Below, piece by piece: positions 9,203 to 20,028 of a DNA stretch of 64,000 bases. This DNA is from an uncultured Agathobaculum sp. (GTDB taxonomy: Bacteria; Bacillota; Clostridia; Oscillospirales; Butyricicoccaceae), in contig NZ_CALWJJ010000003.1 in NCBI RefSeq assembly GCF_944380985.1, positions 124,001 to 188,000 on the forward strand, read 5' to 3'. A program made the translations under genes and the position numbers. Position 1 is the first letter of the stretch. The number at the start of each line of letters is the position of its first letter. Under the pieces are notes generated by a model. The model made no database searches. It was not told where the DNA came from and saw only the letters and a program-made list of their open reading frames with translations.

Positions 9203-10576
9203 CTAACCAATAGATGACTGTTCCTGCCGAGTGACTTTTTTCACCCACTTCCAGCTGTGTAGCCGAATGACAACGGGAACCGCCTTGTAGAGCTGATCCC
9301 ACTTGAGCAGGAAAAATACAATCACGGGCGCGCTTTTCCACCAGAACGCTGCCATCGCCGATAATGGCACAACAATCAGCCACATACTAATTAGATTCAT
9401 CTTGGCGCTAAAAGCGGTGTCGCCTCCTCCACGGATGATACCGTTGTCGCACGCCATCTGATAAGCTGTGCCTACAGTTGTAACCGCAAGGACGATCATA
9501 AACTGCATGGAAAGCCGATAGGCTGTCTCGGTCAGCGAGCCGCCGAAAATCATCAAAATCGGTGTGCGCAGTGCAAAGATCAGCATTCCCGAACACAGTC
9601 CGATGACAATAAACAGAATCTGAAGTGTATGAACCAGCGGACGAAGCCGATCCTCGCTTCCAGAGCCAATTGTGCGGCCGACCACAATACCCGATGCGGA
9701 CGCCGCACCATAGCAAACGACCGACAGAACCTGATAGACCTGCACCGCAATCGCGTTGGCCGCTGTAACATCGCCACCCAGGTGCCCAAGAATACCGGTC
9801 TGCACCATTTGCGCTACACCCCAAAGCGCCTGGTTGATCAAAACCGGAGAGGACACACGGGCGTAGTCGCGGATATAGCTGGTATCGATATGCAGCAGCT
9901 TTTTGAGTGTCAGTTTAAGCCGATGTTCTCTATGCTTTAAATAATATATGACGATCATCAGCTCGGCGCAGCGCGCCACCAGTGTTGCGATCGCTGCGCC
10001 GCGCACACCAAGTTCAGGAAAACCGAGGTTGCCATATATCAGGCAATAATTGAGGCACACGTTAATAATGAGCGTCGATCCTGCGATAATATAGCCGATT
10101 TTGACAATGCCAATCGAGCGGAGCGAAGCGACTAAAATATTGGTAACTGTAAAAATGACATAGGTAAAGCAAATGATCTGAAAATATTTTGCACCCTCTG
10201 CAATGACGGCTGCATCGTTTGATAGTAACGACAGCAGCTGCGCAGGGAAAAGCAGCACAATGGCAAACATCAGCATGGCCAGCGCGCCGCCAAAGCGAAG
10301 CGCCACGCCAATGATGTGTGGAATAGGATCAAGCCGCCCCTTCCCCCAATACTGCGATCCAAGAACGACTGCTCCTTCGCCCGCGCCGACAACCAGCATC
10401 TGCAGCAGATACTGCACCTGGTTGCACAGACTGACGCCACTCATTGCATTCTGGCTGTATCGTCCAAGCATGACGGTATCCATCATGTTCACACCGTATG
10501 TTAACAGGTTTTGCAGCGCTAACGAAAACGCCAGCATCATAAAGGACTTATAAAACGTCTTTTCCCGGATCATCAT
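9203..10576 (-). CDS. MATE-family multidrug exporter
   Basis: The 457-residue product is a multidrug and toxin extrusion transporter with about twelve membrane segments in two repeats. The first has MMDTVMLGRYSQNAMSGVSL (about residues 30-49) and the second ANAIAVQVYQVL. Such proteins expel cationic compounds using an ion gradient; the substrate cannot be predicted. A longer frame runs upstream to 10684, but the ATG pair at 10571-10576 has AGAAGGG eight bases before it and fits the usual N-terminus. The gene is divergent from an AraC regulator, which could control it. Confidence 0.9.
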   Translation of the reverse strand: MMIREKTFYKSFMMLAFSLALQNLLTYGVNMMDTVMLGRYSQNAMSGVSLCNQVQYLLQMLVVGAGEGAVVLGSQYWGKGRLDPIPHIIGVALRFGGALAMLMFAIVLLFPAQLLSLLSNDAAVIAEGAKYFQIICFTYVIFTVTNILVASLRSIGIVKIGYIIAGSTLIINVCLNYCLIYGNLGFPELGVRGAAIATLVARCAELMIVIYYLKHREHRLKLTLKKLLHIDTSYIRDYARVSSPVLINQALWGVAQMVQTGILGHLGGDVTAANAIAVQVYQVLSVVCYGAASASGIVVGRTIGSGSEDRLRPLVHTLQILFIVIGLCSGMLIFALRTPILMIFGGSLTETAYRLSMQFMIVLAVTTVGTAYQMACDNGIIRGGGDTAFSAKMNLISMWLIVVPLSAMAAFWWKSAPVIVFFLLKWDQLYKAVPVVIRLHSWKWVKKVTRQEQSSIG

Positions 10577-10688
10577 CGCAGCCCTTCTTTTATTGCACCT
10601 TATTAGCACGATAGCATATGTTTTTATTCTATCATAGTAAGCATACAGCAGTAACGAAAGGATAACAATAACAAAACTCCGCAATATA

Positions 10689-10718
10689 TTTACATTTTGT
10701 GCTGTTTTATGATATGAT
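10689..10718 (+). promoter_or_regulatory. Promoter of the AraC-family gene
   Basis: TTTACA (10689-10694) and TATGAT (10713-10718) are 18 bases apart on the plus strand, 22 bases before the GTG start. Similarity to the sigma-A consensus is good at both boxes. Confidence 0.6.
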
Positions 10719-10740
10719 GAAAAAAAGGATGTGAGAGACA

Positions 10741-11607
10741 GTGAAAGTGCTTAACGAAGCGGGTGTTTTATCACGTTCAGAGCGGTTTTTCGCCACGCCC
10801 TCGACAACGGCGCGCGGGCTGTTTTTCTATGTCACTCGCGTTGGGCATTATTATTATGATGAGCGTTATAACTTCCTTGACAGCTCGGAGGTCGCCCATC
10901 AGGAGAGCCACAAAAATTTCTTTCTGGCCTTTGTCCGCGCCGGCACCATGTATTTTGAAACAACGCAAGTTTTTGCTGCAGAACGCGGCCAGGTTGCGTT
11001 GATCGACTGCCACAAGCCGCACCGTTTTTTCACTACTGGACAAGCGGAGTCCATGTGGATTCATTTTGATGGCGCTAATTCCGATGCATTTTTTCATCAA
11101 ATTCTTGCTTTCCGCAACGGAAAGCAGACGTTCACTCCTGCGTCGGATGGACGCATTGAACAGGATATGGCACAGATTATTTCCGGGCTGCGCAGCGCCA
11201 GCATGACCGAAGTGGACTGCTCCCAGCGCATTTACCGCATACTGTGTAGCCTGATGTTTCCAGCCCAGCAGCAGGGCTGTGTGCCGCAAAATGATTTGAT
11301 AGCCAAAGCTATAGAATATATCGGAGCACATTTGTTTGAACCGCTATCTGTCCGCCGCGTTGCGGATGCTGTAAATCTCAGCTCCTCTCATTTCTCGCGC
11401 CTGTTTCGCAGTACGACCGGTTTTTCCCCGCACGAGTATATCATGTTGCATCGGATAGACGAAGCAAAGGCGTTACTACAATCCACTACCTTGTCGGTCA
11501 AAGAAATCGCTTTTCGTGTTGGATACCACAGCGAAGTCAATTTTATCACAGCTTTTACCAGAAAAACCGGCAGCTCGCCAACGCAGTTTCGCAGAAATAC
11601 GCTCTGA
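10741..11607 (+). CDS. AraC-family transcriptional regulator
   Basis: This 288-residue protein has an N-terminal AraC-type cupin sensing domain (about residues 20-150) and a C-terminal double helix-turn-helix (about 190-285). The latter includes SSSHFSRLFRSTTGFSP and VKEIAFRVGYHSEVNF, the two recognition-helix regions. Such proteins usually sense a sugar or small metabolite. The start is GTG; the nearest purine-rich site (AAGGATG) is rather far upstream, so the exact N-terminus is less sure. It is divergent from the MATE exporter, but no operator was identified. Confidence 0.85.
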   Translation: MKVLNEAGVLSRSERFFATPSTTARGLFFYVTRVGHYYYDERYNFLDSSEVAHQESHKNFFLAFVRAGTMYFETTQVFAAERGQVALIDCHKPHRFFTTGQAESMWIHFDGANSDAFFHQILAFRNGKQTFTPASDGRIEQDMAQIISGLRSASMTEVDCSQRIYRILCSLMFPAQQQGCVPQNDLIAKAIEYIGAHLFEPLSVRRVADAVNLSSSHFSRLFRSTTGFSPHEYIMLHRIDEAKALLQSTTLSVKEIAFRVGYHSEVNFITAFTRKTGSSPTQFRRNTL

Positions 11608-11611
11608 TCCT

Positions 11612-11655
11612 GATAAAAATACCCGGCACACACGTTTGTGAGTGCCGGGTATAAA
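11612..11655. terminator. Bidirectional terminator between the AraC gene and groL
   Basis: TACCCGGCAC pairs with GTGCCGGGTA across a 12-base loop. The T run is better on the minus strand (TATTTTTATC), so it mainly serves groESL, with weaker use for the convergent AraC gene. Confidence 0.7.
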
Positions 11656-11695
11656 TTATGCGATGTTTTTGTCCGCAGGATCGGAAGTGTTCGGT

Positions 11696-13327
<1,632 letters not shown>

Positions 13328-13340
13328 TTACCTCCTCGAA

Positions 13341-13637
<297 letters not shown>

Positions 13638-13668
13638 CTATAAGAAATAAGATTAACCAATTCTGTAT

Positions 13669-13695
13669 TTAGCACTCATTTCATCCGAGTGCTAA
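13669..13695 (-). promoter_or_regulatory. CIRCE operator (HrcA binding site) of groESL
   Basis: A perfect 9-base inverted repeat TTAGCACTC and GAGTGCTAA with a 9-base spacer matches the CIRCE consensus exactly. It lies about 45 bases upstream of groS, so the operon is expected to be repressed by HrcA and induced on heat or protein-folding stress. Confidence 0.98.
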
Positions 13696-13703
13696 CTTCG
13701 TGT

Positions 13704-13709
13704 ATTATA
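13704..13709 (-). promoter_or_regulatory. -10 box of the groESL promoter
   Basis: A perfect TATAAT lies just upstream of CIRCE on the minus strand, so transcription would start within or next to the operator. A TTGCGC is visible 20 bases upstream, a longer spacer than usual, so the -35 box is uncertain. Confidence 0.55.
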
Positions 13710-13801
13710 TTACATCAACTCCGCAAAATGCGCAAGAGGTTTTTGGAAAAATCTCTACATAAATTTTAAATAATTTGTTAATTTGGACAATAATTTTTAT
13801 T

Positions 13802-14938
13802 TTAATTAGCAGACTGCCCCAACGAGTGCTTGAAATACATATGCAGATTGCATTTGATCATACCGTTATAAAGTTTACGGCGCTTGTCCGCCCGCCTGCC
13901 GAATAATTGCTCAAATAGCGGATCCGAGCTTAGGATATACTGCTTCATCGGCGATTTTGCCAGTGCGCGGCCGAACGCGACATACAGCTTTTCCGCCGCC
14001 CGCCGGTCAAGCAGCCGCTCGCCATAAGGCGGATTGGCAAACAGCGTGCCACGTTCACCATAATCTCGCGAAGTAGCATCGGCTTTCTCGAAGCGTATGG
14101 CGTCTGCAACACCTGCCTTATATGCATTTTCGGCAGAAAGCTGCACGCAGGCCAGATCTATATCGCTGCCGACAATCTCAAGCGGCGTCTGCGTGTCAGC
14201 TATATCGAGCGCTGATTCGCGCGCCCTGCGCCAAATCTCATCATTAAAGCACACCCACTTCTCAGCATCGAATCCGCGCAGCAGGCCAGGGGCGCGCCGC
14301 TGTGCAATCATTGCAGCTTCGATCGCAATGGTGCCCGACCCACAAAACGGGTCAATCATCGGCTCCCTCCCCCGCCAGCGCGCAAGTTTTACCATCGCAG
14401 CAGCAAGCGTTTCACGCATCGGCGCGGTATTACTATTGGCGCGATAGCCGCGCTTGTGCAGTCCGGCGCCCGATGTATCCAGATATAGTTCAGCCACATC
14501 GTGCATGATCGAAAACTGTATTCTATACGTAGCACCCGTCTCCTCAAACCAGTTTTGATGATACGCCTGCCCTAGACGTGAAACAACAGCTTTTTTGATG
14601 ATTCGCTGGCAGTCTGGTACGGAATGGAGTGCAGAGTTCAGAGCATGGCCCTTGACCGGAAAGGCGCCATCCTTGGGGATAAACTGCTCCCATGGCAGCG
14701 CACGCACGCCCTCAAAAAGCGCGTCGAATGTTTTAGCCGAAAATCTACCAAGCTGGATCAATACCCGTTCCGCACAGCGCAGATTGAGATTCGCCCAGGC
14801 CAGTATCGACTCATCTCCCGTGAACAATACGCGTCCGTTTTCCGCATGTACATTAGCCAGTTTGCTGCCAAAGCGCAGCTCATCTGCAACGATCCCTTCG
14901 AGGCCAAAAAGTGTCGGGCAGCACATTTGAAGTTCCAT
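13802..14938 (-). CDS. THUMP-domain class I RNA methyltransferase (RlmL/YpsC type)
   Basis: This 378-residue protein joins an N-terminal THUMP RNA-binding domain (about residues 45-155) to a Rossmann methyltransferase domain. The catalytic part shows DPFCGSGTIAIEAA near 200 (motif I) and NPPYGERL near 297, the NPPY type motif of N-methyltransferases acting on guanine. Homologues methylate 23S rRNA. The ATG used has AAGGAG nine bases upstream; an in-frame extension to 14992 overlaps the preceding terminator and is unlikely. The transcript is separated from its upstream neighbour by that terminator. Confidence 0.88.
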   Translation of the reverse strand: MELQMCCPTLFGLEGIVADELRFGSKLANVHAENGRVLFTGDESILAWANLNLRCAERVLIQLGRFSAKTFDALFEGVRALPWEQFIPKDGAFPVKGHALNSALHSVPDCQRIIKKAVVSRLGQAYHQNWFEETGATYRIQFSIMHDVAELYLDTSGAGLHKRGYRANSNTAPMRETLAAAMVKLARWRGREPMIDPFCGSGTIAIEAAMIAQRRAPGLLRGFDAEKWVCFNDEIWRRARESALDIADTQTPLEIVGSDIDLACVQLSAENAYKAGVADAIRFEKADATSRDYGERGTLFANPPYGERLLDRRAAEKLYVAFGRALAKSPMKQYILSSDPLFEQLFGRRADKRRKLYNGMIKCNLHMYFKHSLGQSAN

Positions 14939-14957
14939 TCCGGCACTCTCCTTTCTG

Positions 14958-14990
14958 AAAAAAGGCTCCTGCCGCTGCCCGGCAGGAGCC
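14958..14990 (-). terminator. Terminator after the SpoVB-like flippase gene
   Basis: GGCTCCTGCC pairs perfectly with GGCAGGAGCC around a 7-base loop and is followed on the minus strand by six T residues. Confidence 0.88.
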
Positions 14991-15042
14991 AATCGATGAT
15001 ATGTCTATCTTATCGGGTTCTTTTTTATTTGTCAAGGTGGTA

Positions 15043-16620
15043 TCACAGGCACAGATAAGGCACGGACGGTTTTTCGATTCGATGCGAAAGGTAGCGGAGC
15101 AGCCGGATACCAAGCAGACGGAGCACGAGCGCATAGAGTACGCCTGCGCCAAGAATGGTAAGAGCTAACGCGGCCGTTTCATTCTGGCAGGCAGACAGAA
15201 ATGCGTGGAAGAATATCCGTGTCCAGGCGAACAATGCGGTGCCGCAGAGCAGCGGTACGCCAAAGCGGCGCAGCGGTTTTACGGCAAAATGGCTTTTTCG
15301 GTGTAGGATGCATAAGTTGACAAAAAAAGCGATGGAGCCAGTTAAAATCATGGCGAGCAGATAACCGTAAATGCCAAGCGTCGGACGGGCGCACCAGCGA
15401 TAGATTAGTAGAAGTTGACACAGCTCTGCACTGACACCTGTGAGCAAGTTCAAATGCTGCAGGCCGAGTGCGTTAAGCAAGCTGCCTGACGTCATTTGAT
15501 AATAGCTGATGACCGCGACCACTCCCAGCAGAGCGACGTATCCGTCAGTTAGCGGCTGCCGGAAAAACAGCTCGCTCAGCCGCGGCGCGAGCGGTATCAG
15601 CACAGCCGTTGCAGGCACGCCGATCAGCCCGACTGTCGAGATAGCACGCCCGACCAACGCGCGTATCCGTTTACCGCTGCCGACCGCCTGTGCAGCCGTG
15701 ACAGCAGGCAGAAGCGCCGTGCACACAGAACTGACCAGCGCGACCGGCAGAAGGATAAGCGGCATGGCCATACCTGAAATAACACCGAGTGCCGCAAGCG
15801 CCTGCTCATATGTAAGGCCAGCCGTCATCAATCTTTGCGGCAGCAGCACAGCGCCCGCTGAACTGATAAGATTGCCGATAAGAGCCGATGCAGAGAGCGG
15901 CATCGCAATGAGGAAGAACTGACGCGCGATAGAATGGTCGAGCGGCGCAGTGAGTGATACACCTTTAATGCTGCGGCGAAACAGACGGGTCAGAAATAAC
16001 GCGCTGAACACTTCGCTGATCACCATGCCCGCGAAGATCAGCATAGCGATTACGCCGTAGTCATCTCCCTGGTAGTGATATAGCAGTAGGCCGACGGACA
16101 GGATGCGAATCAGTTGCTCGCCAACCTCGGACATAGCAGTATACTGCATGCGGTCAAGACCGATAAACAGCGACTTAAAGATATTTTCCACTCCGGTCAG
16201 CGCAAGGCAGAGCAGCACAAACGGAAACGCCCGCGCACATCGTCCGTCTCCCAGAAGTGTGGAAGCGATTGAGTCACCAAACAGCAGCACAACGGCCGCA
16301 CAACTTGCGCACAGCGTAAAAAATACGGAAAACGCAAGCCGCAACACCGCGCCAATTTTACGCCATTCGCCTTTGGCCTCGCTTGCTGCGCTCAGGCGGG
16401 AGCATGCCATAGTTACGCCAGACAAACAGCCCGCATTCAGCACAAGATAGGCAGAGTTTACCAGTCGGTATACACCAAGTCCCTCGGCCCCTGCAAAATG
16501 GCTGAGTAGGATGCGGTAAAAAAAGCCGAGTGCCTGTAATGCCAGATTGCCGCAAGCCAATACGCCGGCCGCATATAGGATAGTTTTTTTTTGAATCCGC
16601 ACAGCATGACCCCATTTCAT
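15043..16620 (-). CDS. SpoVB-like MOP-family lipid/oligosaccharide flippase
   Basis: The 525-residue product is a polytopic membrane protein (about 12-14 segments) of the MOP superfamily polysaccharide-transporter group, with FFYRILLSHFAGAEGLGVYRL near residue 32. SpoVB/MurJ-type members flip lipid-linked cell-wall or spore-cortex precursors across the membrane. The ORF ATG has no good ribosome site; an in-frame GTG six codons later (16602) with GGGG seven bases upstream may be the true start. It lies just downstream of tgt. A role in cortex synthesis is inferred from family only. Confidence 0.8.
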   Translation of the reverse strand: MKWGHAVRIQKKTILYAAGVLACGNLALQALGFFYRILLSHFAGAEGLGVYRLVNSAYLVLNAGCLSGVTMACSRLSAASEAKGEWRKIGAVLRLAFSVFFTLCASCAAVVLLFGDSIASTLLGDGRCARAFPFVLLCLALTGVENIFKSLFIGLDRMQYTAMSEVGEQLIRILSVGLLLYHYQGDDYGVIAMLIFAGMVISEVFSALFLTRLFRRSIKGVSLTAPLDHSIARQFFLIAMPLSASALIGNLISSAGAVLLPQRLMTAGLTYEQALAALGVISGMAMPLILLPVALVSSVCTALLPAVTAAQAVGSGKRIRALVGRAISTVGLIGVPATAVLIPLAPRLSELFFRQPLTDGYVALLGVVAVISYYQMTSGSLLNALGLQHLNLLTGVSAELCQLLLIYRWCARPTLGIYGYLLAMILTGSIAFFVNLCILHRKSHFAVKPLRRFGVPLLCGTALFAWTRIFFHAFLSACQNETAALALTILGAGVLYALVLRLLGIRLLRYLSHRIEKPSVPYLCL

Positions 16621-16655
16621 TTTAAGGCTATGCTGCGGAGCTTTTTAATATGAGT

Positions 16656-16695
16656 GGCAAACGACCCGCTCTCCCTAAAGGAAGCCGGGTCGTTT
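16656..16695 (-). terminator. Hairpin after tgt
   Basis: AAACGACCCG pairs with CGGGTCGTTT across a 15-base loop, placed right after the tgt stop codon. Only TTT follows on the minus strand, so it is a modest terminator or an attenuator before the flippase gene. Confidence 0.5.
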
Positions 16696-16697
16696 GA

Positions 16698-17840
16698 TCA
16701 AATTCGTTTGCTCATTTTTTCGCTGTATTCCAAGCGGTATTGCGCAAATGTACTATTGTCCAGCGCGTCACGAATTTCCTGCATCAACTGATTATAAAAC
16801 CACAGATTGTGCATGACCAGCAGCCGCTGCGACAACATCTCCCCGCTCTTGAGCAGATGTCGCAGATAGGCGCGGCTGAACCGACGACAGGTCGGGCACT
16901 GGCAGCCCTCCTCGATCGGTCGGTCATCCGTTTGATATTTGGCATTCATAATGTTCATAATGCCATTATGGGTGAACAGATGCCCATGCCGGGCATTGCG
17001 CGTCGGCATAACGCAGTCAAAAAAATCGACGCCGCGGGCTACCCCCTCAATGATATTAGAAGGTGTGCCTACCCCCATCAGATAACGCGGTTTGTCCACC
17101 GGTGCATGCGGCAGCACGACATCTAAAATATGATACATGGTTTCTGTGCTCTCACCCACGGCAAGCCCGCCGATCGCGTATCCGGGCAGATCAAGCTCGG
17201 CGATCGCCTGCATGTGTTCAATACGAAGATCGTCATAGGTGCCGCCTTGGTTGATGCCAAACAGCATCTGATCAGGGTTTACTGTGTCCGGCAGCGTATT
17301 GAGCCGGTCCAGCTCGTCTTTGCAGCGCCTCAGCCAGCGCGTTGTGCGGTCAATCGAGTTTTTGACATATTCGCGCGGCGCGGGGTTTTCGATACACTCG
17401 TCAAACGCCATGGCAATATCAGATCCCAGGTTGGACTGGATGCGCATGCTTTCCTCCGGTCCCATAAAGATCTTTCGGCCGTCTACATGCGAGTGGAAGG
17501 TGACGCCTTCTTCCTTTATCTTACGCAAGGTGGCAAGCGAAAACACCTGGAAGCCGCCAGAATCGGTCAGCATAGGCCCATCCCAGCGCATGAATCGATG
17601 CAGACCGCCCATTTGTTTTATAATTTGGTCTCCTGGGCGGACATGCAGATGGTAGGTATTGGACAGTTCTATTTGGCACCCAAGCTCTTTCAGATCAAAA
17701 GCATCGACCGCGCCCTTGATCGCGCCGGCCGTACCGACATTCTGAAAAACCGGGGTCTGCACTATGCCATGTGCTGTGCAGAACGCTCCTCTGCGCGCTC
17801 TTTCCTCAGTTTTGATTAGTTGAAATGTTCCAATTTCCAT
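16698..17840 (-). CDS. tgt: tRNA-guanine transglycosylase
   Basis: The 380-residue enzyme exchanges guanine 34 for preQ1 in tRNAs with GUN anticodons, an early tRNA step of queuosine synthesis. Key features are DSGGFQVFS near residue 93 (catalytic aspartate), DCVMPTRNARHG near 265 (nucleophile region), and the zinc site CQCPTC near 308 with a histidine further on. Length is typical. Normally tgt follows queA closely; here the two are 1.1 kb apart with a foreign-looking gene between them, and tgt has its own good promoter. Confidence 0.97.
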   Translation of the reverse strand: MEIGTFQLIKTEERARRGAFCTAHGIVQTPVFQNVGTAGAIKGAVDAFDLKELGCQIELSNTYHLHVRPGDQIIKQMGGLHRFMRWDGPMLTDSGGFQVFSLATLRKIKEEGVTFHSHVDGRKIFMGPEESMRIQSNLGSDIAMAFDECIENPAPREYVKNSIDRTTRWLRRCKDELDRLNTLPDTVNPDQMLFGINQGGTYDDLRIEHMQAIAELDLPGYAIGGLAVGESTETMYHILDVVLPHAPVDKPRYLMGVGTPSNIIEGVARGVDFFDCVMPTRNARHGHLFTHNGIMNIMNAKYQTDDRPIEEGCQCPTCRRFSRAYLRHLLKSGEMLSQRLLVMHNLWFYNQLMQEIRDALDNSTFAQYRLEYSEKMSKRI

Positions 17841-17870
17841 ACAGCCCTCATATTTTACATAATTGTATAT

Positions 17871-17899
17871 ATTTTATCATAATTTCAGTAGAATTGCAA
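17871..17899 (-). promoter_or_regulatory. Promoter of tgt
   Basis: TTGCAA (17894-17899) and TAAAAT (17871-17876) on the minus strand are 17 bases apart and lie about 30 bases before the tgt ATG. The segment is AT-rich and may have come with the insertion that separates tgt from queA. Confidence 0.55.
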
Positions 17900-18206
17900 C
17901 ATTTGCTCTTAATATGGTTGCTTTACAGACGTAAATATGACAAAATAGAAGAGTATTTATGGCACGATATATTGGTGCCTACCGTCTGGACGCCTTGCAA
18001 GGCATCTGCGCAGCAGACATCAGCGTCTAGTTTAAAGCACATATCAAATGCTCATTCCCGTAAAGTATCACTAGTGTTAGTATAGATAGTTCCTCCGCTA
18101 TGCTGTAAAAGGAAGGAGGCAAACTGGTAGAAATTTATCGTTGATAGTGCTACAATAAAACAAAATAGAGACCGGCAAATTGAAATATGTAAAGGAGTAC
18201 ATTTAT
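17900..18206. other. AT-rich intergenic segment upstream of vat
   Basis: No convincing gene is present in this roughly 300-base stretch. It contains an orphan AAGGAAGGAGG ribosome-site-like sequence near 18110 with no usable start codon after it, and a TACAAT box at 18151-18156 that could serve vat, although no good -35 box is spaced from it. Short open frames here have no recognisable similarity. It looks like the left flank of a transferred segment. Confidence 0.5.
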
Positions 18207-18842
18207 ATGACGGGGCCCAATCCAAATAATATCTACCCCAATGAAAACATTAAGCAAGTTGTTTATATTAAAAATGTAATTACCAATCCTAATATTATCG
18301 TTGGTGAATATACTTATTATGATGATATAAATGGCGCAGAAAAATTTGAGGAACATGTAACCTATCATTATGCGTTTTTAGGTGATAAGCTCATAATAGG
18401 AAAATTCTGTGCAATCGCTAAAGGTATCGAATTTGTGATGAATGGCGCAAACCACAGAATGAACAGCGTGACGACCTATCCGTTTAATATTATGGGCAGT
18501 GGTTGGGAGCAGTTCACTCCGACGTTAGAGGATTTGCCTTTCAAAGGTGATACAATAGTTGGGAATGATGTGTGGATCGGGCAGAATGTCACCGTGATGC
18601 CCGGTGTGCATATTGATGACGGTGCAATTATTGCGGCAAACTCTGTTGTTGCAAAAGATATTCCTGCATACTGTATTGCAGGAGGAAATCCCTGTAAAGT
18701 AATCCGCAAACGATTTGATGATGACCTTATCGAATATTTGTTGGCTCTGAAATGGTGGAACTGGGATGCAGACAAAATTTTCAGAAATATGGCTACACTG
18801 TGCAGCGGGAACTTAGATAAGATCAAACATATCAAAGATTAA
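18207..18842 (+). CDS. vat: Vat-type streptogramin A O-acetyltransferase
   Basis: This 211-residue protein is a left-handed beta-helix (hexapeptide-repeat) xenobiotic acetyltransferase. It opens with GPNPNNIYP, then shows VGEYTYYDD, GDKLIIGKFCAIA, NGANHRMN (catalytic histidine), VGNDVWIG, VMPGVHIDDGAIIAA and GGNPCKVIRKRF in the order seen in VatA-VatE. Those enzymes acetylate group A streptogramins such as dalfopristin with acetyl-CoA. The ATG has AAAGGAG nine bases upstream; the longer frame from 18180 lacks support. The gene is much richer in AT than its neighbours and splits queA from tgt, both signs of transfer. Some Vat-like proteins act on other substrates, so resistance is likely but not proven. 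Confidence 0.88.
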   Translation: MTGPNPNNIYPNENIKQVVYIKNVITNPNIIVGEYTYYDDINGAEKFEEHVTYHYAFLGDKLIIGKFCAIAKGIEFVMNGANHRMNSVTTYPFNIMGSGWEQFTPTLEDLPFKGDTIVGNDVWIGQNVTVMPGVHIDDGAIIAANSVVAKDIPAYCIAGGNPCKVIRKRFDDDLIEYLLALKWWNWDADKIFRNMATLCSGNLDKIKHIKD

Positions 18843-18888
18843 CAATTCACATCTATCGGAGAAATAACACAGCCAGTTTGGGGCTGAC

Positions 18889-18919
18889 CGTCCTTTGCAA
18901 CAAGCAGAGGACGTTTTTT
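18889..18919 (+). terminator. Terminator after vat
   Basis: CGTCCTTTGC pairs with GCAGAGGACG (one G-U pair) around a 5-base loop, followed by six T residues on the plus strand. Confidence 0.85.
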
Positions 18920-18936
18920 CGCATCTAGTAGAAAAT

Positions 18937-19962
18937 TTAATACAGCAGCATGGAATCCCCGAATGAGAAAAAGCGGTATTCCTGTTCGATGGCTTGCCGG
19001 TAGGCGTCCATAACCATCTCTCGTGTGGCAAAGGCGGAGATCAGCATCATCAAAGTACTTTCCGGCAAGTGAAAGTTGGTTACCAAGTGATCAACTACCT
19101 TGAAACGATAGCCCGGATAGATAAAAATATCCGTCCAGCCGGACTGTGCGCGCACATGGCCAGTCTGATCAGCTACGGTTTCAAGCGTGCGGCAGGCTGT
19201 CGTGCCGACTGCCCAAATTTTGCGCCCAGCGTCATGTGCTCGGTTGATCTGCTGCGCAGCTGTCTCTTCCATAACGTAATATTCGGAATGCATCACATGG
19301 TCTGTGATCTCATTCTCTTTTACGGGGCGGAATGTGCCAAGACCAACGTGCAGTGTAACAAACGCAAGTTGCACGTCTTTTTGCACCAGCTTATCGAGCA
19401 GCTCTGTTGTAAAATGCAGCCCAGCAGTCGGCGCTGCGGCCGAGCCTGGCGTTTTGGAATAAACCGTCTGATAACGTTCCGGGTCGCTGAGTTTTTCTTT
19501 GATATAAGGCGGCAACGGCATGGAGCCAAGCTTGTCTAAAATCTCGAGAAAAATGCCGCTATAATGAAAGCGAATCAGGCGGTTACCGTCCGGCTGTACC
19601 TGCTCGACAGTTGCAGTCAGCAGTCCATCGCCAAAGGTCAGCTCGACGCCCTCACGGGTCTTACGGCCCGGCCGGGTCAGACACTCCCACAAGCCGTTTC
19701 CTTTATCGGTTAGCAGTAACACCTCAATCGGTGCAGTGCGTCCAACCGCGTGACCCATCAGTCGGGCCGGGATAACGCGCGAGTTGTTAAGCACCATACA
19801 GTCGCCCGGCTGCACATATTCCAGCAGATCACGGAAATGACAGTGCTGCACCGACCCGTTCGATCGGTTGAGTACCATCAAGCGCGAGGCATCACGCTGA
19901 GCAAGCGGATGTTGCGCAATCAGCTGCTCTGGAAGATCAAAATAAAAATCGCTCTTTTTCAT
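18937..19962 (-). CDS. queA: S-adenosylmethionine:tRNA ribosyltransferase-isomerase
   Basis: The 341-residue enzyme moves the ribosyl part of SAM onto preQ1 in tRNA to make epoxyqueuosine. It shows the N-terminal FDLPEQLIAQHPL, DCMVLNNSRVIPARL near 64, SAAAPTAGLHFT near 167, and TNFHLPESTLMML near 295, all family signatures. The start chosen (MKKSDFYF) gives the standard N-terminus, although the ribosome site is weak and overlapped by a hairpin. It converges with vat and, two genes on, tgt. Confidence 0.96.
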   Translation of the reverse strand: MKKSDFYFDLPEQLIAQHPLAQRDASRLMVLNRSNGSVQHCHFRDLLEYVQPGDCMVLNNSRVIPARLMGHAVGRTAPIEVLLLTDKGNGLWECLTRPGRKTREGVELTFGDGLLTATVEQVQPDGNRLIRFHYSGIFLEILDKLGSMPLPPYIKEKLSDPERYQTVYSKTPGSAAAPTAGLHFTTELLDKLVQKDVQLAFVTLHVGLGTFRPVKENEITDHVMHSEYYVMEETAAQQINRAHDAGRKIWAVGTTACRTLETVADQTGHVRAQSGWTDIFIYPGYRFKVVDHLVTNFHLPESTLMMLISAFATREMVMDAYRQAIEQEYRFFSFGDSMLLY

Positions 19963-19963
19963 T

Positions 19964-19998
19964 ACAAAAGCATGGGCGCCCATACGGAGCGCCCATGC
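19964..19998 (-). terminator. Hairpin after the SpoIID-like gene, next to the queA start
   Basis: GCATGGGCGC and GCGCCCATGC form a perfect 10-base stem with a 9-base loop, followed on the minus strand by CTTTTG. It ends two bases before the queA ATG, so it could both terminate the spoIID transcript in part and limit access to the queA start. Confidence 0.55.
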
Positions 19999-20028
19999 TG
20001 CATCCCCCTTCTTATTGTGTACACATAT

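Noticed and set aside
13802..14992. Longer start for the THUMP methyltransferase
   Set aside because: The extra 18 codons run into the terminator of the upstream gene, and the internal ATG has a better ribosome site.
17825..18085. 86-codon plus-strand frame upstream of vat
   Set aside because: It overlaps the tgt promoter, has no good ribosome site and shows no recognisable domain. I could not support an idea that it is a recombinase fragment.
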